Source: UBA1672 sp050633325 (GTDB lineage: Bacteria; Pseudomonadota; Alphaproteobacteria; Micavibrionales; Micavibrionaceae). From it: 64,000 nt of DNA. Location: contig JBOEGH010000010.1 of the NCBI GenBank assembly GCA_050633325.1, forward strand, positions 1 through 64,000. Direction: 5' to 3'. The position numbers and the translations under genes were made by a program. This document shows positions 45,901 through 53,943 of the stretch, in pieces (position 1 is the first letter of the stretch; each line of letters starts with the position of its first letter). The notes under the pieces are model-generated. The model made no database searches. It saw only the letters and a program-made list of their open reading frames with translations, and had not been told where the DNA came from.

Positions 45901-46663
45901 GAAGCCAAAAGAAGAAGAGAAAATCCGTTTCCGTGATATTCAGGCGCAGCCGCGTAAGATTATATCTTCTCCAACGTGGAGTGGTTTGGAATCTGAACAT
46001 GTTTGTTATAACGCCGGTTATACAAATGTTCATGAATTTATTCCTTGGAGAACGTTATCAGGTCGCCAACAACTTTATCAAGATCATCCTTGGATGCTTG
46101 ATTTTGGAGAGGGATTAGTTTCCTATCGTCCGCCAATTAATACACGTACTGTACATTCCATGATGGATAAGCATGGCGATGAAAGCCCAACTATTGTGTT
46201 GAACTGGATTACGCCTCACCAAAAATGGGGGATTCATTCAACTTATTCTGACAATCTTCATATGCTGACATTGTCACGTGGTGGTCCGATTGTTTGGATG
46301 AGTGAAACAGACGCACAAAAAGTTGGTATTAAGGATAACGACTGGGTCGAAATATTTAATACTAATGGCGTGATTATGGCTAGGGCAGTTGTCTCTCAGC
46401 GCGTTAATGACGGCATGATGATGATGTATCATGCGCAAGAGAAAATCGTAAATACACCGGGCAGTAAGATTTCTAATGCTCGTGGTGGTATTCACAACTC
46501 GGTCACACGCACAACTTTGAAACCAACACATATGATCGGTGCATACGCACAACAGTCATACGGTTTTAACTATTACGGTACCGTTGGATCAAACCGTGAT
46601 GAATTTGTAATTGTTCGTAAAGTTGAAGATCAAGATATTGATTGGATGGAGGCAGCAGAATGA
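42941..46663 (+). CDS. narG: Respiratory nitrate reductase alpha subunit
   Basis: Catalytic subunit of membrane-bound nitrate reductase, reducing nitrate to nitrite with electrons from quinol. It sits on the cytoplasmic face and binds Mo-bis-MGD and a [4Fe-4S] cluster. It is 1,240 residues, the usual size. The N-terminal cluster ligands are His50, Cys54 and Cys58 in THGVNCTGSCSW. The molybdenum domain is recognisable from TWGEQTDVPESADWYN and WGSNVPQTRTPDAHF; the C-terminal cofactor-binding domain includes NWITPHQKWGIHSTYSDN. No twin-arginine signal is present, as expected for NarG. It heads the narGHJI-parvulin-hemN-nnrS run, and its stop overlaps the narH start. Confidence 0.97.
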   Translation: MSYFVDRMMYFKQNREKFSDGHGVTTEENRAWEEAYRDRWAHDKIVRSTHGVNCTGSCSWKIYVKNGLITWETQQTDYPRTRPDLPNHEPRGCARGASYSWYIYSANRLKYPLIRKRLLKMWRHMKNQHNGDPVKSWGAIQADPILRAEYQKVRGLGGFVRADWEEVNEIVASANIYTIKEYGPDRVIGFSPIPAMSMVSYAAGSRYLSLLGGVCMSFYDWYCDLPPASPMTWGEQTDVPESADWYNAGFIIMWGSNVPQTRTPDAHFMTEARYKGTQVVTVTPDYSEASKFGDIWLNPKQGTDAAMGMAMGHVILKEFHLEKTSEYFDDYCRKYTDMPFLVKLEERDGKFVPGRMVRASDFKNNMDEDNNPEWKTICFDENTGDLTVPTGSIGFRWGEEGKWNILPTDSKSGDTINPQKTLLGSQDEVLSVGFPYFATKRQEHEHDYFASTDHDDILYRDLPVKYLDLDGKKTAVVTVFDLLCANYGIARDGLGGDNIATSYDDDIPFTPKWQESVTGVAADKVIEVAREFAANADMTKGKSMIIIGAAMNHWYHMDMNYRACINMLTFCGCIGQSGGGWAHYVGQEKLRPQTGWLPLAFALDWSRPPRQQNSTSFFYAHTDQWRYEALGVDEILCPTADKEKWKGNLIDCNIRSERMGWLPSAPQLQENPINLVKQAEEQDIDPIDHVVNRLSSGDLRMSCEDPDAPENWPRNLFVWRSNLLGSSGKGHEYFLKHFLGTSHGVQGKDLGKEGGENCSDVVWHDEAPEGKLDLVVTLDFRMSTTCVYSDIVLPTASWYEKNDLNTSDMHPFIHPLSKAIDPVWQSRSDWDIYKGFAKKFSELAPGNLGVEKEIVLTPIQHDTPGELAQNDVKEWRKGECDLIPGKTAPSMKVVERDYPATYDRFTTLGPLMNKLGNGGKGIGWNTDDEVEFLKQLNGEKNGLAKIETDIDATEVVLTLAPETNGEVAVKAWEALGKFTGLDHTHLAKPKEEEKIRFRDIQAQPRKIISSPTWSGLESEHVCYNAGYTNVHEFIPWRTLSGRQQLYQDHPWMLDFGEGLVSYRPPINTRTVHSMMDKHGDESPTIVLNWITPHQKWGIHSTYSDNLHMLTLSRGGPIVWMSETDAQKVGIKDNDWVEIFNTNGVIMARAVVSQRVNDGMMMMYHAQEKIVNTPGSKISNARGGIHNSVTRTTLKPTHMIGAYAQQSYGFNYYGTVGSNRDEFVIVRKVEDQDIDWMEAAE

Positions 46664-48255
46664 AAATACGTGCTCAAATAGGTATGGTGCTTAACCTTGA
46701 TAAATGTATCGGGTGTCACACTTGTTCTGTTACATGTAAAAATGTTTGGACATCTCGTCAGGGTGTTGAATATGCGTGGTTTAATAACGTAGAAACCAAA
46801 CCGGGTGTTGGTTATCCTAAAGACTGGGAAAATCAAGACAAATGGAATGGTGGTTGGACGCGCAAAAACAACGGTAAAATCGAACCTAAGCAGGGCGGGC
46901 GTTGGCGCATTCTTGCGAAGATTTTCGGTAACCCTGATATGCCTGAAATCGATGATTATTATGAACCATTTACGTTCGACTATGATCATGTTCAAAAAGC
47001 ACCTGAATCAAAGGCGCAGCCAACGGCACGCCCACGTTCGCTTGTCAGTGGTCAACGTATGGATAAAATTCAGTGGGGACCAAACTGGGAAGAAATACTG
47101 GGAACAGAATTTGAACATCGCCGTAAGGATTATAACTTCAAGGATATTGAAGAGGAAATGTACGGTCAATTCGAAAATACATTCATGATGTATTTACCGC
47201 GCTTGTGTGAACATTGCTTGAACCCTGCTTGTGTCGCATCCTGTCCGTCAGGTTCTATATATAAACGTGAAGAAGATGGCGTTGTCTTGATTGATCAGGA
47301 TAAATGTCGTGGATGGCGTATGTGTGTATCTGGTTGTCCATATAAGAAAATTTACTATAACTGGGAATCTGGTAAGGCGGAAAAATGTACGCTTTGTTAC
47401 CCACGTCTAGAAAATGGAGAGCCAACAGTTTGTTCCGAGACTTGTGTCGGTCGCATTCGTTATCTTGGTGTCATGTTATATGATGCAGACGCAATTGAAG
47501 AGGCGGCAAGCGTTGAAGATACAGGTGATCTTTATCAGTCTCAGTGTGATATTTTCTTAAACCCTCATGATCCGGAAGTGATCGCGCAGGCGCGTAAGGA
47601 CGGTATTCCTGAAAATATGATTGAGGGGGCACAAAACTCACCAATCTATAAGATGGCTATGGAATGGAAGGTGGCTTTCCCGCTACATCCTGAATATAGA
47701 ACATTGCCGATGGTTTGGTATATTCCACCATTATCACCTATCCAAAATGCGGCGGAAGAGGGCAAAATTGCAAAGAAAGGTATTATGCCTGACCTTGATG
47801 ATATGCGTATTCCGGTAAAATATTTGGCAAACCTTCTAACTGCTGGCCGTGTCGATCCGATTAAGCTTGGATTGAAACGGATGATGGCAATGCGTGCCTA
47901 TATGCGTACTAAGCTGATTGAAGGCAAGCCTGATGAAACATTGTTGGAAGAAACAGGTTTAACCACTGAAATGGTTGATGACATGTACAAAATCATGGCA
48001 TTGGCAAATTACGAAGATCGTTACGTTATTCCAACAAGTCATCGTGAAGAAACTCTTGATGCTTATGGTGAGAGTGGAGCTTGTGGTTTTAGCTTTGGTA
48101 ACGGTTGTTCAACACATTCAAACAGTGACATGGATTTGTTCGAAGCACAAAAGTCCACACGTGGTCAAAGCGCATCAACAAAGGATAACCGTGTTAATAC
48201 ATTATTTTCACAAGGGAAATCAGGTGGCTGCGGAAGTGGCGGTTGTGGTTGTTAG
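46660..48255 (+). CDS. narH: Respiratory nitrate reductase beta subunit, with extra Cys/Gly tail
   Basis: Electron-transfer subunit with four iron-sulfur clusters linking NarI haems to NarG. It is 531 residues from Met 46660, which overlaps the narG stop (ATGA) and has GGAGG 8 bases upstream; the frame back to 46642 is rejected. The first ferredoxin motif is CIGCHTCSVTCKNVW. Others are CEHCLNPACVASCP and CRGWRMCVSGCP, where Trp replaces a Cys to give the [3Fe-4S] cluster, then CTLCYP. The C-terminus ends in SGGCGSGGCGC, a Cys/Gly tail I do not know from standard NarH. Confidence 0.97.
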   Translation: MKIRAQIGMVLNLDKCIGCHTCSVTCKNVWTSRQGVEYAWFNNVETKPGVGYPKDWENQDKWNGGWTRKNNGKIEPKQGGRWRILAKIFGNPDMPEIDDYYEPFTFDYDHVQKAPESKAQPTARPRSLVSGQRMDKIQWGPNWEEILGTEFEHRRKDYNFKDIEEEMYGQFENTFMMYLPRLCEHCLNPACVASCPSGSIYKREEDGVVLIDQDKCRGWRMCVSGCPYKKIYYNWESGKAEKCTLCYPRLENGEPTVCSETCVGRIRYLGVMLYDADAIEEAASVEDTGDLYQSQCDIFLNPHDPEVIAQARKDGIPENMIEGAQNSPIYKMAMEWKVAFPLHPEYRTLPMVWYIPPLSPIQNAAEEGKIAKKGIMPDLDDMRIPVKYLANLLTAGRVDPIKLGLKRMMAMRAYMRTKLIEGKPDETLLEETGLTTEMVDDMYKIMALANYEDRYVIPTSHREETLDAYGESGACGFSFGNGCSTHSNSDMDLFEAQKSTRGQSASTKDNRVNTLFSQGKSGGCGSGGCGC

Positions 48256-48266
48256 GAGATAGAAAA

Positions 48267-48974
48267 ATGAGAACATTAAAAGTATTAGGTTTTTTACTTA
48301 CATACCCTTCGGCACAAACCGTCGAAGTTCTTGATGAATGTCGTGAAATTCTTGCTTCGGAAAAGTGGTTAGATGATGCGACTTTATCTTCACTTGGCAA
48401 TCTAATGGATTGGATGGCTAAAACTGATCTTCTTGACCTTCAGGAAGATTATGTATCCTTGTTCGATCGCACTCCATCTTTGAGTCTACATCTATTCGAA
48501 CATATACACGGAGATTCAAAAGAACGTGGCCAGGCTATGGTCGATTTATCTAATGTTTATGAAGATGCAGGATTGATTATTGATACAAAGGAACTACCCG
48601 ATTATTTACCGCTATTTCTTGAATATCTATCTGTCATATCTTTGGATGAAGCGCGTGATAACCTTGCGGAAGTTATTAATATAACAGGTATTTTGAGCAA
48701 GCGCCTGAAGAACCGTGATTCTCTTTATTCTTCTGTTCTGGATGCTTTGGCCAATGCGGCGGCGTGTCAACCGGATGCGGATGCGGTAGAGGAAGCATTA
48801 AAGAAATCTACCGGTGCGCCATTTACTTTCGAAGAAATGGATGAAGAGTGGGAAGAGCATAACGCCTTTGCCAATACTCAACAAACAACTGGTCAGGATA
48901 TGGATGGTGGATGTCCTATTGCACAAGAAATGCTTGATCGTATGAATTTACCAACTAGCAAAGAGGAGGCATAG
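48267..48974 (+). CDS. narJ: Nitrate reductase assembly chaperone NarJ
   Basis: Cytosolic chaperone that holds NarG while molybdenum cofactor and iron-sulfur clusters are inserted. It is 235 residues from Met 48267, with AGGAG upstream overlapping the narH end; a frame starting at 48243 is unlikely. It is all-helical and acidic, with the family's RTLKVLGFLLTYPS start, DYVSLFDRTPSLSLHLFEHIHGDSKERGQAM in the middle and DYLPLFLEYLS. The tail contains CPIAQ. It lies between narH and narI, as usual. Confidence 0.93.
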   Translation: MRTLKVLGFLLTYPSAQTVEVLDECREILASEKWLDDATLSSLGNLMDWMAKTDLLDLQEDYVSLFDRTPSLSLHLFEHIHGDSKERGQAMVDLSNVYEDAGLIIDTKELPDYLPLFLEYLSVISLDEARDNLAEVINITGILSKRLKNRDSLYSSVLDALANAAACQPDADAVEEALKKSTGAPFTFEEMDEEWEEHNAFANTQQTTGQDMDGGCPIAQEMLDRMNLPTSKEEA

Positions 48975-48978
48975 AGCC

Positions 48979-49653
48979 ATGCACTTTTTCTTTTTTCAAA
49001 TTTTTCCATATATTGCAGGAATAACATTGATTTTGGGTAGTATTCTACGTTTTGATCGTGACCCATATTCTTGGAGAACTAAATCTAGCCAGATATTGCG
49101 TAAGAAGCAGCTGATAATAGGAAGTGTTCTTTTTCACCTTGGTATTTTAGTTATTCTGGGTGGTCATGTTGTTGGTCTGTTAACGCCAATTGCGGTTTTT
49201 GATGCAATGGGTATCTCTCATGGCGCAAAGCAAATTTTGGCAATGACAGCTGGTGGTATTGCCGGTGTGTTCTGTCTTATTGGTTTGCTTATCCTTATAC
49301 ATCGCAGATTGACTGATCCGCGTATCCGCGCAACAACATCTTTTGCGGATATGTCTGTTCTCCTTCTGTTACTAGCGCAGTTATGCTTGGGTCTGTATAC
49401 GATTACGGAATCTATGCACCATCTTGATGGGCATGAAATGATGAAATTCATGAACTGGGCGCAATATATAGTGACGTTTCGTAGTGGTGCGGATGCTTTC
49501 CTTGTCGATGTGGCCTTTGTGTTTAAGGCGCATATCACCCTTGGACTATTCATAGTGTTTATATGGCCGTTCACACGTTTGGTACACGCATTCAGTGCGC
49601 CAATTGGATTCATTGCACGACCATATCAAGTCGTACGTAAACGAGCGAGGTAG
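48979..49653 (+). CDS. narI: Respiratory nitrate reductase gamma subunit
   Basis: Inner-membrane cytochrome b subunit that takes electrons from quinol and anchors NarGH. It is 224 residues with five hydrophobic helices. Candidate haem-ligand histidines are in LFHLGILVILGGHVVGL (about 50-70) and in KAHITLGLFIVFIWPFTRLVHAFS near the C-terminus (about 185-208). The N-terminal FFFFQIFPYIAGITLILGSILRFDRDPYSW is typical. It starts 4 bases after narJ and ends 5 bases before the parvulin gene. Confidence 0.95.
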   Translation: MHFFFFQIFPYIAGITLILGSILRFDRDPYSWRTKSSQILRKKQLIIGSVLFHLGILVILGGHVVGLLTPIAVFDAMGISHGAKQILAMTAGGIAGVFCLIGLLILIHRRLTDPRIRATTSFADMSVLLLLLAQLCLGLYTITESMHHLDGHEMMKFMNWAQYIVTFRSGADAFLVDVAFVFKAHITLGLFIVFIWPFTRLVHAFSAPIGFIARPYQVVRKRAR

Positions 49654-49658
49654 ATAAG

Positions 49659-50441
49659 ATGGAACTTGCACCAGGTATTGTTGTTAATGGCGTGAAGATC
49701 ACACCGGAAGTTATTAATGCAGAAGTTCAATATTATCCGGCGGATAATTATTTTGATGCCAAATATCAAACTATGCAGGCTTTGGTAATAAAGGAGTTAT
49801 TACTGCAAGAAGCGGCACATCAAGGCGATGATGTATCTGCGGCGGTAGATAACCCTGATATTATTATTGATGCATTGTTGGCGCGTGAACTCGATATTTC
49901 AGTACCTGATGAAGAAACATGTAAACGTTATTATGAGCAAAACCTATCCCGTTTCATGACATCGCCTTTGTATCAGGTGTCGCATATCTTGTATTTGGCT
50001 CCGCCTGAGGATGAGGCTGCTTGTAGGGAAGCAAAATTAAAAGCAGAGAATGCGCTGAAGCGTATTCAGAAAAACCCTGATTTATTTCGACAAATAGCAA
50101 AGAAAGAGTCTGCGTGCTCGTCGTCAGGGGAGGGTGGCAATCTAGGCCAAATCAGCAAGGGGCAAACTCTTCCTGCTTTTGAAGCTGCGTTGTTTAGTAT
50201 GAAAGCGGGTGACATTTCTGATGAACCATTGGCCAGTGAGGTCGGATATCACATTATAAAGGTTCATGAATTTGCAGAGGGTAATCAGTTGCCTTATGAT
50301 GCTGTTTCAAAATGGATAGCAGATTTTCTGGAGCAACAAAGCTGGAAAGTGGCGTTGAATCAATATATTCAGATATTAGCAGGTAAGGCAAAGATTAGTG
50401 GCTTTGAATTGAAGGCATCACACTCTCCGCTTGTTCAATAG
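49659..50441 (+). CDS. Parvulin-type peptidyl-prolyl isomerase of the nar operon
   Basis: A 260-residue protein with a C-terminal parvulin (PpiC/rotamase) domain at about 105-215: YQVSHILYLAPPEDEA, then FRQIAKKESACSSSGEGGNLG, FEAALFSMKAGDIS and SEVGYHIIKVHE. The N-terminal half is helical, as in NifM/SurA-like chaperones. There is no signal peptide, so it probably acts in the cytosol. A nifM-like parvulin after narI is known in pseudomonads and relatives. A role in folding or maturing the reductase is likely. It starts 5 bases after narI. Confidence 0.88.
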   Translation: MELAPGIVVNGVKITPEVINAEVQYYPADNYFDAKYQTMQALVIKELLLQEAAHQGDDVSAAVDNPDIIIDALLARELDISVPDEETCKRYYEQNLSRFMTSPLYQVSHILYLAPPEDEAACREAKLKAENALKRIQKNPDLFRQIAKKESACSSSGEGGNLGQISKGQTLPAFEAALFSMKAGDISDEPLASEVGYHIIKVHEFAEGNQLPYDAVSKWIADFLEQQSWKVALNQYIQILAGKAKISGFELKASHSPLVQ

Positions 50442-50467
50442 TTTGGTTATATGTATATGTTGTTGAG

Positions 50468-51823
50468 ATGAAAACGAATAATGATATAGAAAAACTTTTG
50501 GGCAAATATAATCGCCCTGTGCCACGCTATACTAGTTTTCCAACTGCTGTACAATTTACGCATGATATATCGCAAAATGACTATGTGTCACTTATTGAGG
50601 GCATTGAACCTGATGAACGGGTGTCTGTTTACATTCACATTCCATTTTGCCACAGTCTTTGTCATTATTGCGGTTGTAATACCAAGATATTGAACAGTTA
50701 TGCTCCTGTTGAGTCATACCTTGAAAATATGTTCTCAGAGATATCTTTGGTCGGTAAAACTATGTCACAAAGGCAAGATGTTAGCCTTGTGCATTTTGGT
50801 GGCGGATCGCCAAACTATTTAAAACCAAAAGACCTTCGTAGAGTTATAGATAAGGTTTCTGAGTTTTTCGATATTTCCGATGATACTAACATAGATATAG
50901 AATCTGATCCGCGTTATTTGGACACGGAAATGATTAAATGTTATGCGGATATCGGGGTTACCAGAGTATCTTTAGGTGTTCAGGATTTTAATCATGATGT
51001 TCAAGTAGCAATAAACCGTGTTCAGCCATTTGAGATGGTTGAAAACTGCGTTAAAGAGTTAAGAGAAAATGGCATTAACCAGATAAATTTTGATCTTATT
51101 ATTGGATTGCCCAAGCAAACTGTTGAAACCGTCCGCAACACGGCAGAGAGCGCAGCGTCTTTGTTACCTGATCGACTGGCTGTTTTCCCCTATGCACATG
51201 TGCCGTGGATGAAAAAGCATCAGAAATTGTTAGATAAATATGTGATGGCCGATGGTTATGAACGGTTTTTGATGAATGAGGCGGTTGATAGTGTTTTAAA
51301 GGGTAATGGTTATAATGCAATTGGAACAGATCACTATGCGCGTGCTGTTGATCCGTTATGTGCTGCACAGTCTGGCGGAGAGTTAAAACGCAATTTTCAG
51401 GGATATACGACAGACTCTTCAAATACTATTATAGGATTTGGCCTTTCTTCAATCAGCAGTTATAAGGATGCATATGTGCAAAATACTACTGATCCTGCAT
51501 CATATCGTAAGAATCTAAGTGATAATAAGTTTCCGATACAAAGAGGTTGCGTTCTAAGTGATGATGATCGGCTTTTACGTTCATTAATTGAAGAGGTTAT
51601 GTGCAATTTTAAAGTTGATCTTACTAAATACGCGGATGTGCTTGCAGGATCTATCGATAGTATAAAGATAAAATTATCAGAGTTAGAGCAAGATGGACTT
51701 GTAGTATTTGAGGGGCAGCTTCTAAAAATCACACAAGCCGGCCTGCCGTTTACACGTGTGGTGGCATCTTGTTTTGATCCTTATTTTCAGATGCAGGACA
51801 ATCAACATGCAAAAGCAATCTAG
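50468..51823 (+). CDS. hemN: Oxygen-independent coproporphyrinogen III oxidase
   Basis: A radical-SAM enzyme that decarboxylates coproporphyrinogen III without oxygen, allowing haem synthesis during nitrate respiration. It is 451 residues. The cluster motif is in HIPFCHSLCHYCGC near 60-73 (C-x3-C-x2-C). HFGGGSPNYL is the SAM-binding glycine motif, followed by the barrel strands IDIESDPRYLD and GVTRVSLGVQDFNHDVQ. The C-terminal domain has GCVLSDDDRLLRSLIEEVMC. It follows the parvulin gene by 26 bases and overlaps nnrS by 17 bases. Confidence 0.95.
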   Translation: MKTNNDIEKLLGKYNRPVPRYTSFPTAVQFTHDISQNDYVSLIEGIEPDERVSVYIHIPFCHSLCHYCGCNTKILNSYAPVESYLENMFSEISLVGKTMSQRQDVSLVHFGGGSPNYLKPKDLRRVIDKVSEFFDISDDTNIDIESDPRYLDTEMIKCYADIGVTRVSLGVQDFNHDVQVAINRVQPFEMVENCVKELRENGINQINFDLIIGLPKQTVETVRNTAESAASLLPDRLAVFPYAHVPWMKKHQKLLDKYVMADGYERFLMNEAVDSVLKGNGYNAIGTDHYARAVDPLCAAQSGGELKRNFQGYTTDSSNTIIGFGLSSISSYKDAYVQNTTDPASYRKNLSDNKFPIQRGCVLSDDDRLLRSLIEEVMCNFKVDLTKYADVLAGSIDSIKIKLSELEQDGLVVFEGQLLKITQAGLPFTRVVASCFDPYFQMQDNQHAKAI

Positions 51824-52979
51824 TTTATTAGAGCACCCATTTCTTGGCAGAGGCTTTAGACCATTTTTTTTAATGGGGGCTGTTTATAGTGTTCTTATGA
51901 TGTTGGTTTGGGGTGGGTATTATGCGGGGCATGTTATACCGCCTATCTTTGCTTTAGCCCCGATATCATGGCACGCGCACGAAATGGTGTATGGCTTTAC
52001 AGTTTCTATTATTGCAGGGTTTTTGTTGACCGCCGTTGCGAATTGGACGGGCGGCGCGCCGGCAAGGCAACTGCATTTGTTATGTTTGTGTTTGCTGTGG
52101 GCTTTGGGGCGTGTTGTGATGAATGTGGATTTTGGCCTACCGTTATGGAGCGTCCAGCTAGCTTCATTATTATTTATCCCGGCCTTGGCGGTCAGCCTGT
52201 CTATCCCTTTGCTTAAAAGTTGGAACAAGCGCAATTTTGTGTTTTTGGCCTTATTAACAATTCTGTTTGTTTCCCAATTATTATTCTTGGTTTACGAAAT
52301 TCATGCTGCGATTTATGTCGCTTTGATGGTTGTTATGATTATGATCTCGTTGATTGGTGGCCGTATTATACCGGCATTTACTGTCGCTGCATTAAGGCGT
52401 AGTGGGGAAGAGGCGTTTCAAACGCCACAGATGAAGATGGATGTCACGGCTTTGATATCCTTGGTGTTGACGACTATTTGTCTGGTTGTTGCACCAAATA
52501 CGCTACTCCTTTCATTTACCGCCGGTATCTCTGCTGTTATTCATTTGCTAAGGATGCGCCATTACCATAGCTTAAAATCACTATCTGACCCTATGGTTTG
52601 GATATTGCATGTCGGGTTTCTGTGGTTAGTTATCGGTCTTGTGCTGCTTGGTCTGTCTGGCTTTGGCATTGTCACTTTATCTACTGCTTTACATGCTTTA
52701 ACCGCGGGGTCTATTGGCTCTATGACTTTTGGTATGATGGTTCGTGTTGCGTTGGGGCATACAGGACGTGACTTAATTGCAAATAAACCAACAGTATTTT
52801 GCTTTTATCTTATGCAAATTATGGCAATAATTCGGGTATTTGGAACAATGATTGTTCCCGATCATTCTACATTCTGGATAATGAGTTCTTCTTCTTTGTG
52901 GAGTTTATGCTTCGCCATTTATATTCTTTGTTACGCACCAATATTGGTTAGCGCCCGTCCTGATGGCAGAGCGGCTTAA
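51807..52979 (+). CDS. nnrS: NnrS family haem/copper membrane protein
   Basis: A 390-residue membrane protein with about twelve helices, associated with denitrification and protection from nitric-oxide stress. The start EHPFLGRGFRPFFLMGAVYS is the family hallmark, followed by SWHAHEMVYGFTVSIIAGFLLTAVANWTG and a GGRIIPAFTVAALR motif. Histidines in HAHE and in LGHTGR are likely metal/haem ligands. I start it at Met 51807, with AGGA about 9 bases upstream; the frame to 51756 would overlap hemN by 68 bases. It ends the plus-strand operon and overlaps the opposite-strand regulator gene by 4 bases. Confidence 0.92.
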   Translation: MQKQSSLLEHPFLGRGFRPFFLMGAVYSVLMMLVWGGYYAGHVIPPIFALAPISWHAHEMVYGFTVSIIAGFLLTAVANWTGGAPARQLHLLCLCLLWALGRVVMNVDFGLPLWSVQLASLLFIPALAVSLSIPLLKSWNKRNFVFLALLTILFVSQLLFLVYEIHAAIYVALMVVMIMISLIGGRIIPAFTVAALRRSGEEAFQTPQMKMDVTALISLVLTTICLVVAPNTLLLSFTAGISAVIHLLRMRHYHSLKSLSDPMVWILHVGFLWLVIGLVLLGLSGFGIVTLSTALHALTAGSIGSMTFGMMVRVALGHTGRDLIANKPTVFCFYLMQIMAIIRVFGTMIVPDHSTFWIMSSSSLWSLCFAIYILCYAPILVSARPDGRAA

Positions 52980-53674
52980 TCTACGTCACAGAAATTTGCA
53001 AGCTCTTCAGGAGATTTTATCGTGATTGATCTTTTGTCTGCGCTTACTCCGTAAGGCTCTAATTTTGCTAATGCGCGTGAGAATGTCTCTGGTTTTATGC
53101 TTAGGCGTGTAGAAATTATTGCTTTGTCATATGGTAGGTCAACCACCATAACGCCATCAGTGCCTTCAGTATGTCTTTTACAAAATCGTAACAAGAACGC
53201 ACCGATACGTTGAGGTGCTGTCCGTGATGTTACCTGTTCTAATTGTTGGACCAGATAATGTTGATGCGCAGAAATAGAACCTAACAGGCGCAAGGCAAAG
53301 CGACTATCCTCTTCAATTTTTTTTATGAATAGGCTGCGTGGTATTTCCACGACTTCTGCATCTTCGATTGATTGAGCATAAACGGGATATTTCCTTTTAT
53401 CACCGAAAACTGCTGCTTCGGCGAATGATTCTCCGGGGCCAAATACATGTATTATAATTTCCTCACCGTCACGGGAGATCCGCGACAGCTTCACCCAGCC
53501 ATTCAATATGATGTAAAAGTTATCTGCATCATCACCCGCGGCAAATAATTCTTGCCCCTTATATAGTTTTTTATTACGGCAGTGCTTCACAATATCTTCT
53601 AAGGTTTCTTCGTCAATTGTAAGAAACAGGGGTGATTTTTTAATAGTTTGCAGTAATTCCAAGATTGGCTCCAT
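52976..53674 (-). CDS. Crp/Fnr family regulator, Dnr-like
   Basis: A 232-residue regulator of the Dnr/NnrR type, thought to sense nitric oxide or haem state. The sensor domain (about 15-135) contains GQELFAAGDDADNFYIILNGWVKLSR and FGPGESFAEAAVFG. A dimer helix follows, then the winged HTH LPYDKAIISTRLSIKPETFSRALAKLEPYGV. It has no FNR-type cysteine cluster, so oxygen sensing through Fe-S is unlikely. Its promoter region shares one perfect FNR box with moaA, and on this strand a TATAAG -10 element puts that box near -42, suggesting autoregulation or control by the other Crp/Fnr protein. Confidence 0.88.
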   Translation of the reverse strand: MEPILELLQTIKKSPLFLTIDEETLEDIVKHCRNKKLYKGQELFAAGDDADNFYIILNGWVKLSRISRDGEEIIIHVFGPGESFAEAAVFGDKRKYPVYAQSIEDAEVVEIPRSLFIKKIEEDSRFALRLLGSISAHQHYLVQQLEQVTSRTAPQRIGAFLLRFCKRHTEGTDGVMVVDLPYDKAIISTRLSIKPETFSRALAKLEPYGVSADKRSITIKSPEELANFCDVD

Positions 53675-53763
53675 TCATCAATAGAATATGAGCCCTTATA
53701 TTAGCGATTAGCCAACAGTATTTAAAGAAGAACTTATAAGCTTTGTAACGATTTGCACTTTAG

Positions 53764-53777
53764 TTGATCCAAATCAA
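53764..53777. promoter_or_regulatory. FNR box shared by moaA and the Dnr-like gene
   Basis: TTGATCCAAATCAA is a perfect site. Plus strand: TATAAT at 53802-53807 puts it near -41.5 for moaA. Minus strand: TATAAG at 53738-53733 puts it near -42 for the regulator. One box can thus drive both genes. Confidence 0.85.
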
Positions 53778-53819
53778 GTTATGTTGCCACCAGATCAATA
53801 TTATAATGCACAAAGTTTG

Positions 53820-53930
53820 GCCAGGCCGCATTTGTGGTCTGGCACCTCCGAGCTTTTAACGCCTAAGTCCCACATGGATATGGTGTGAAAGCCGGGGTCA
53901 TTGTGGAAACGCATTGGCCTTCCGTGTTTG
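53820..53930 (+). promoter_or_regulatory. Moco-riboswitch-like leader of the moa operon
   Basis: A structured 5' leader lies between the FNR-type promoter and the moaA start. A 10-bp hairpin joins 53820-53829 to 53834-53843. It is followed by ACCTCCGAGC, AAGTCCCAC, GAAAGCCGGGGTCA and CATTGGCCTTCCG. These short blocks and their order recall the Moco RNA motif found before moaA genes, which senses molybdenum (or tungsten) cofactor. It ends just before AAAAGGAG, the moaA ribosome site, so control of translation is likely. The match is from memory. Confidence 0.7.
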
Positions 53931-53943
53931 AAAAGGAGCAATC

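Noticed and set aside
48243..48266. Upstream start for narJ
   Set aside because: It would overlap the Cys/Gly tail of narH and lacks a ribosome site; AGGAG clearly serves 48267.
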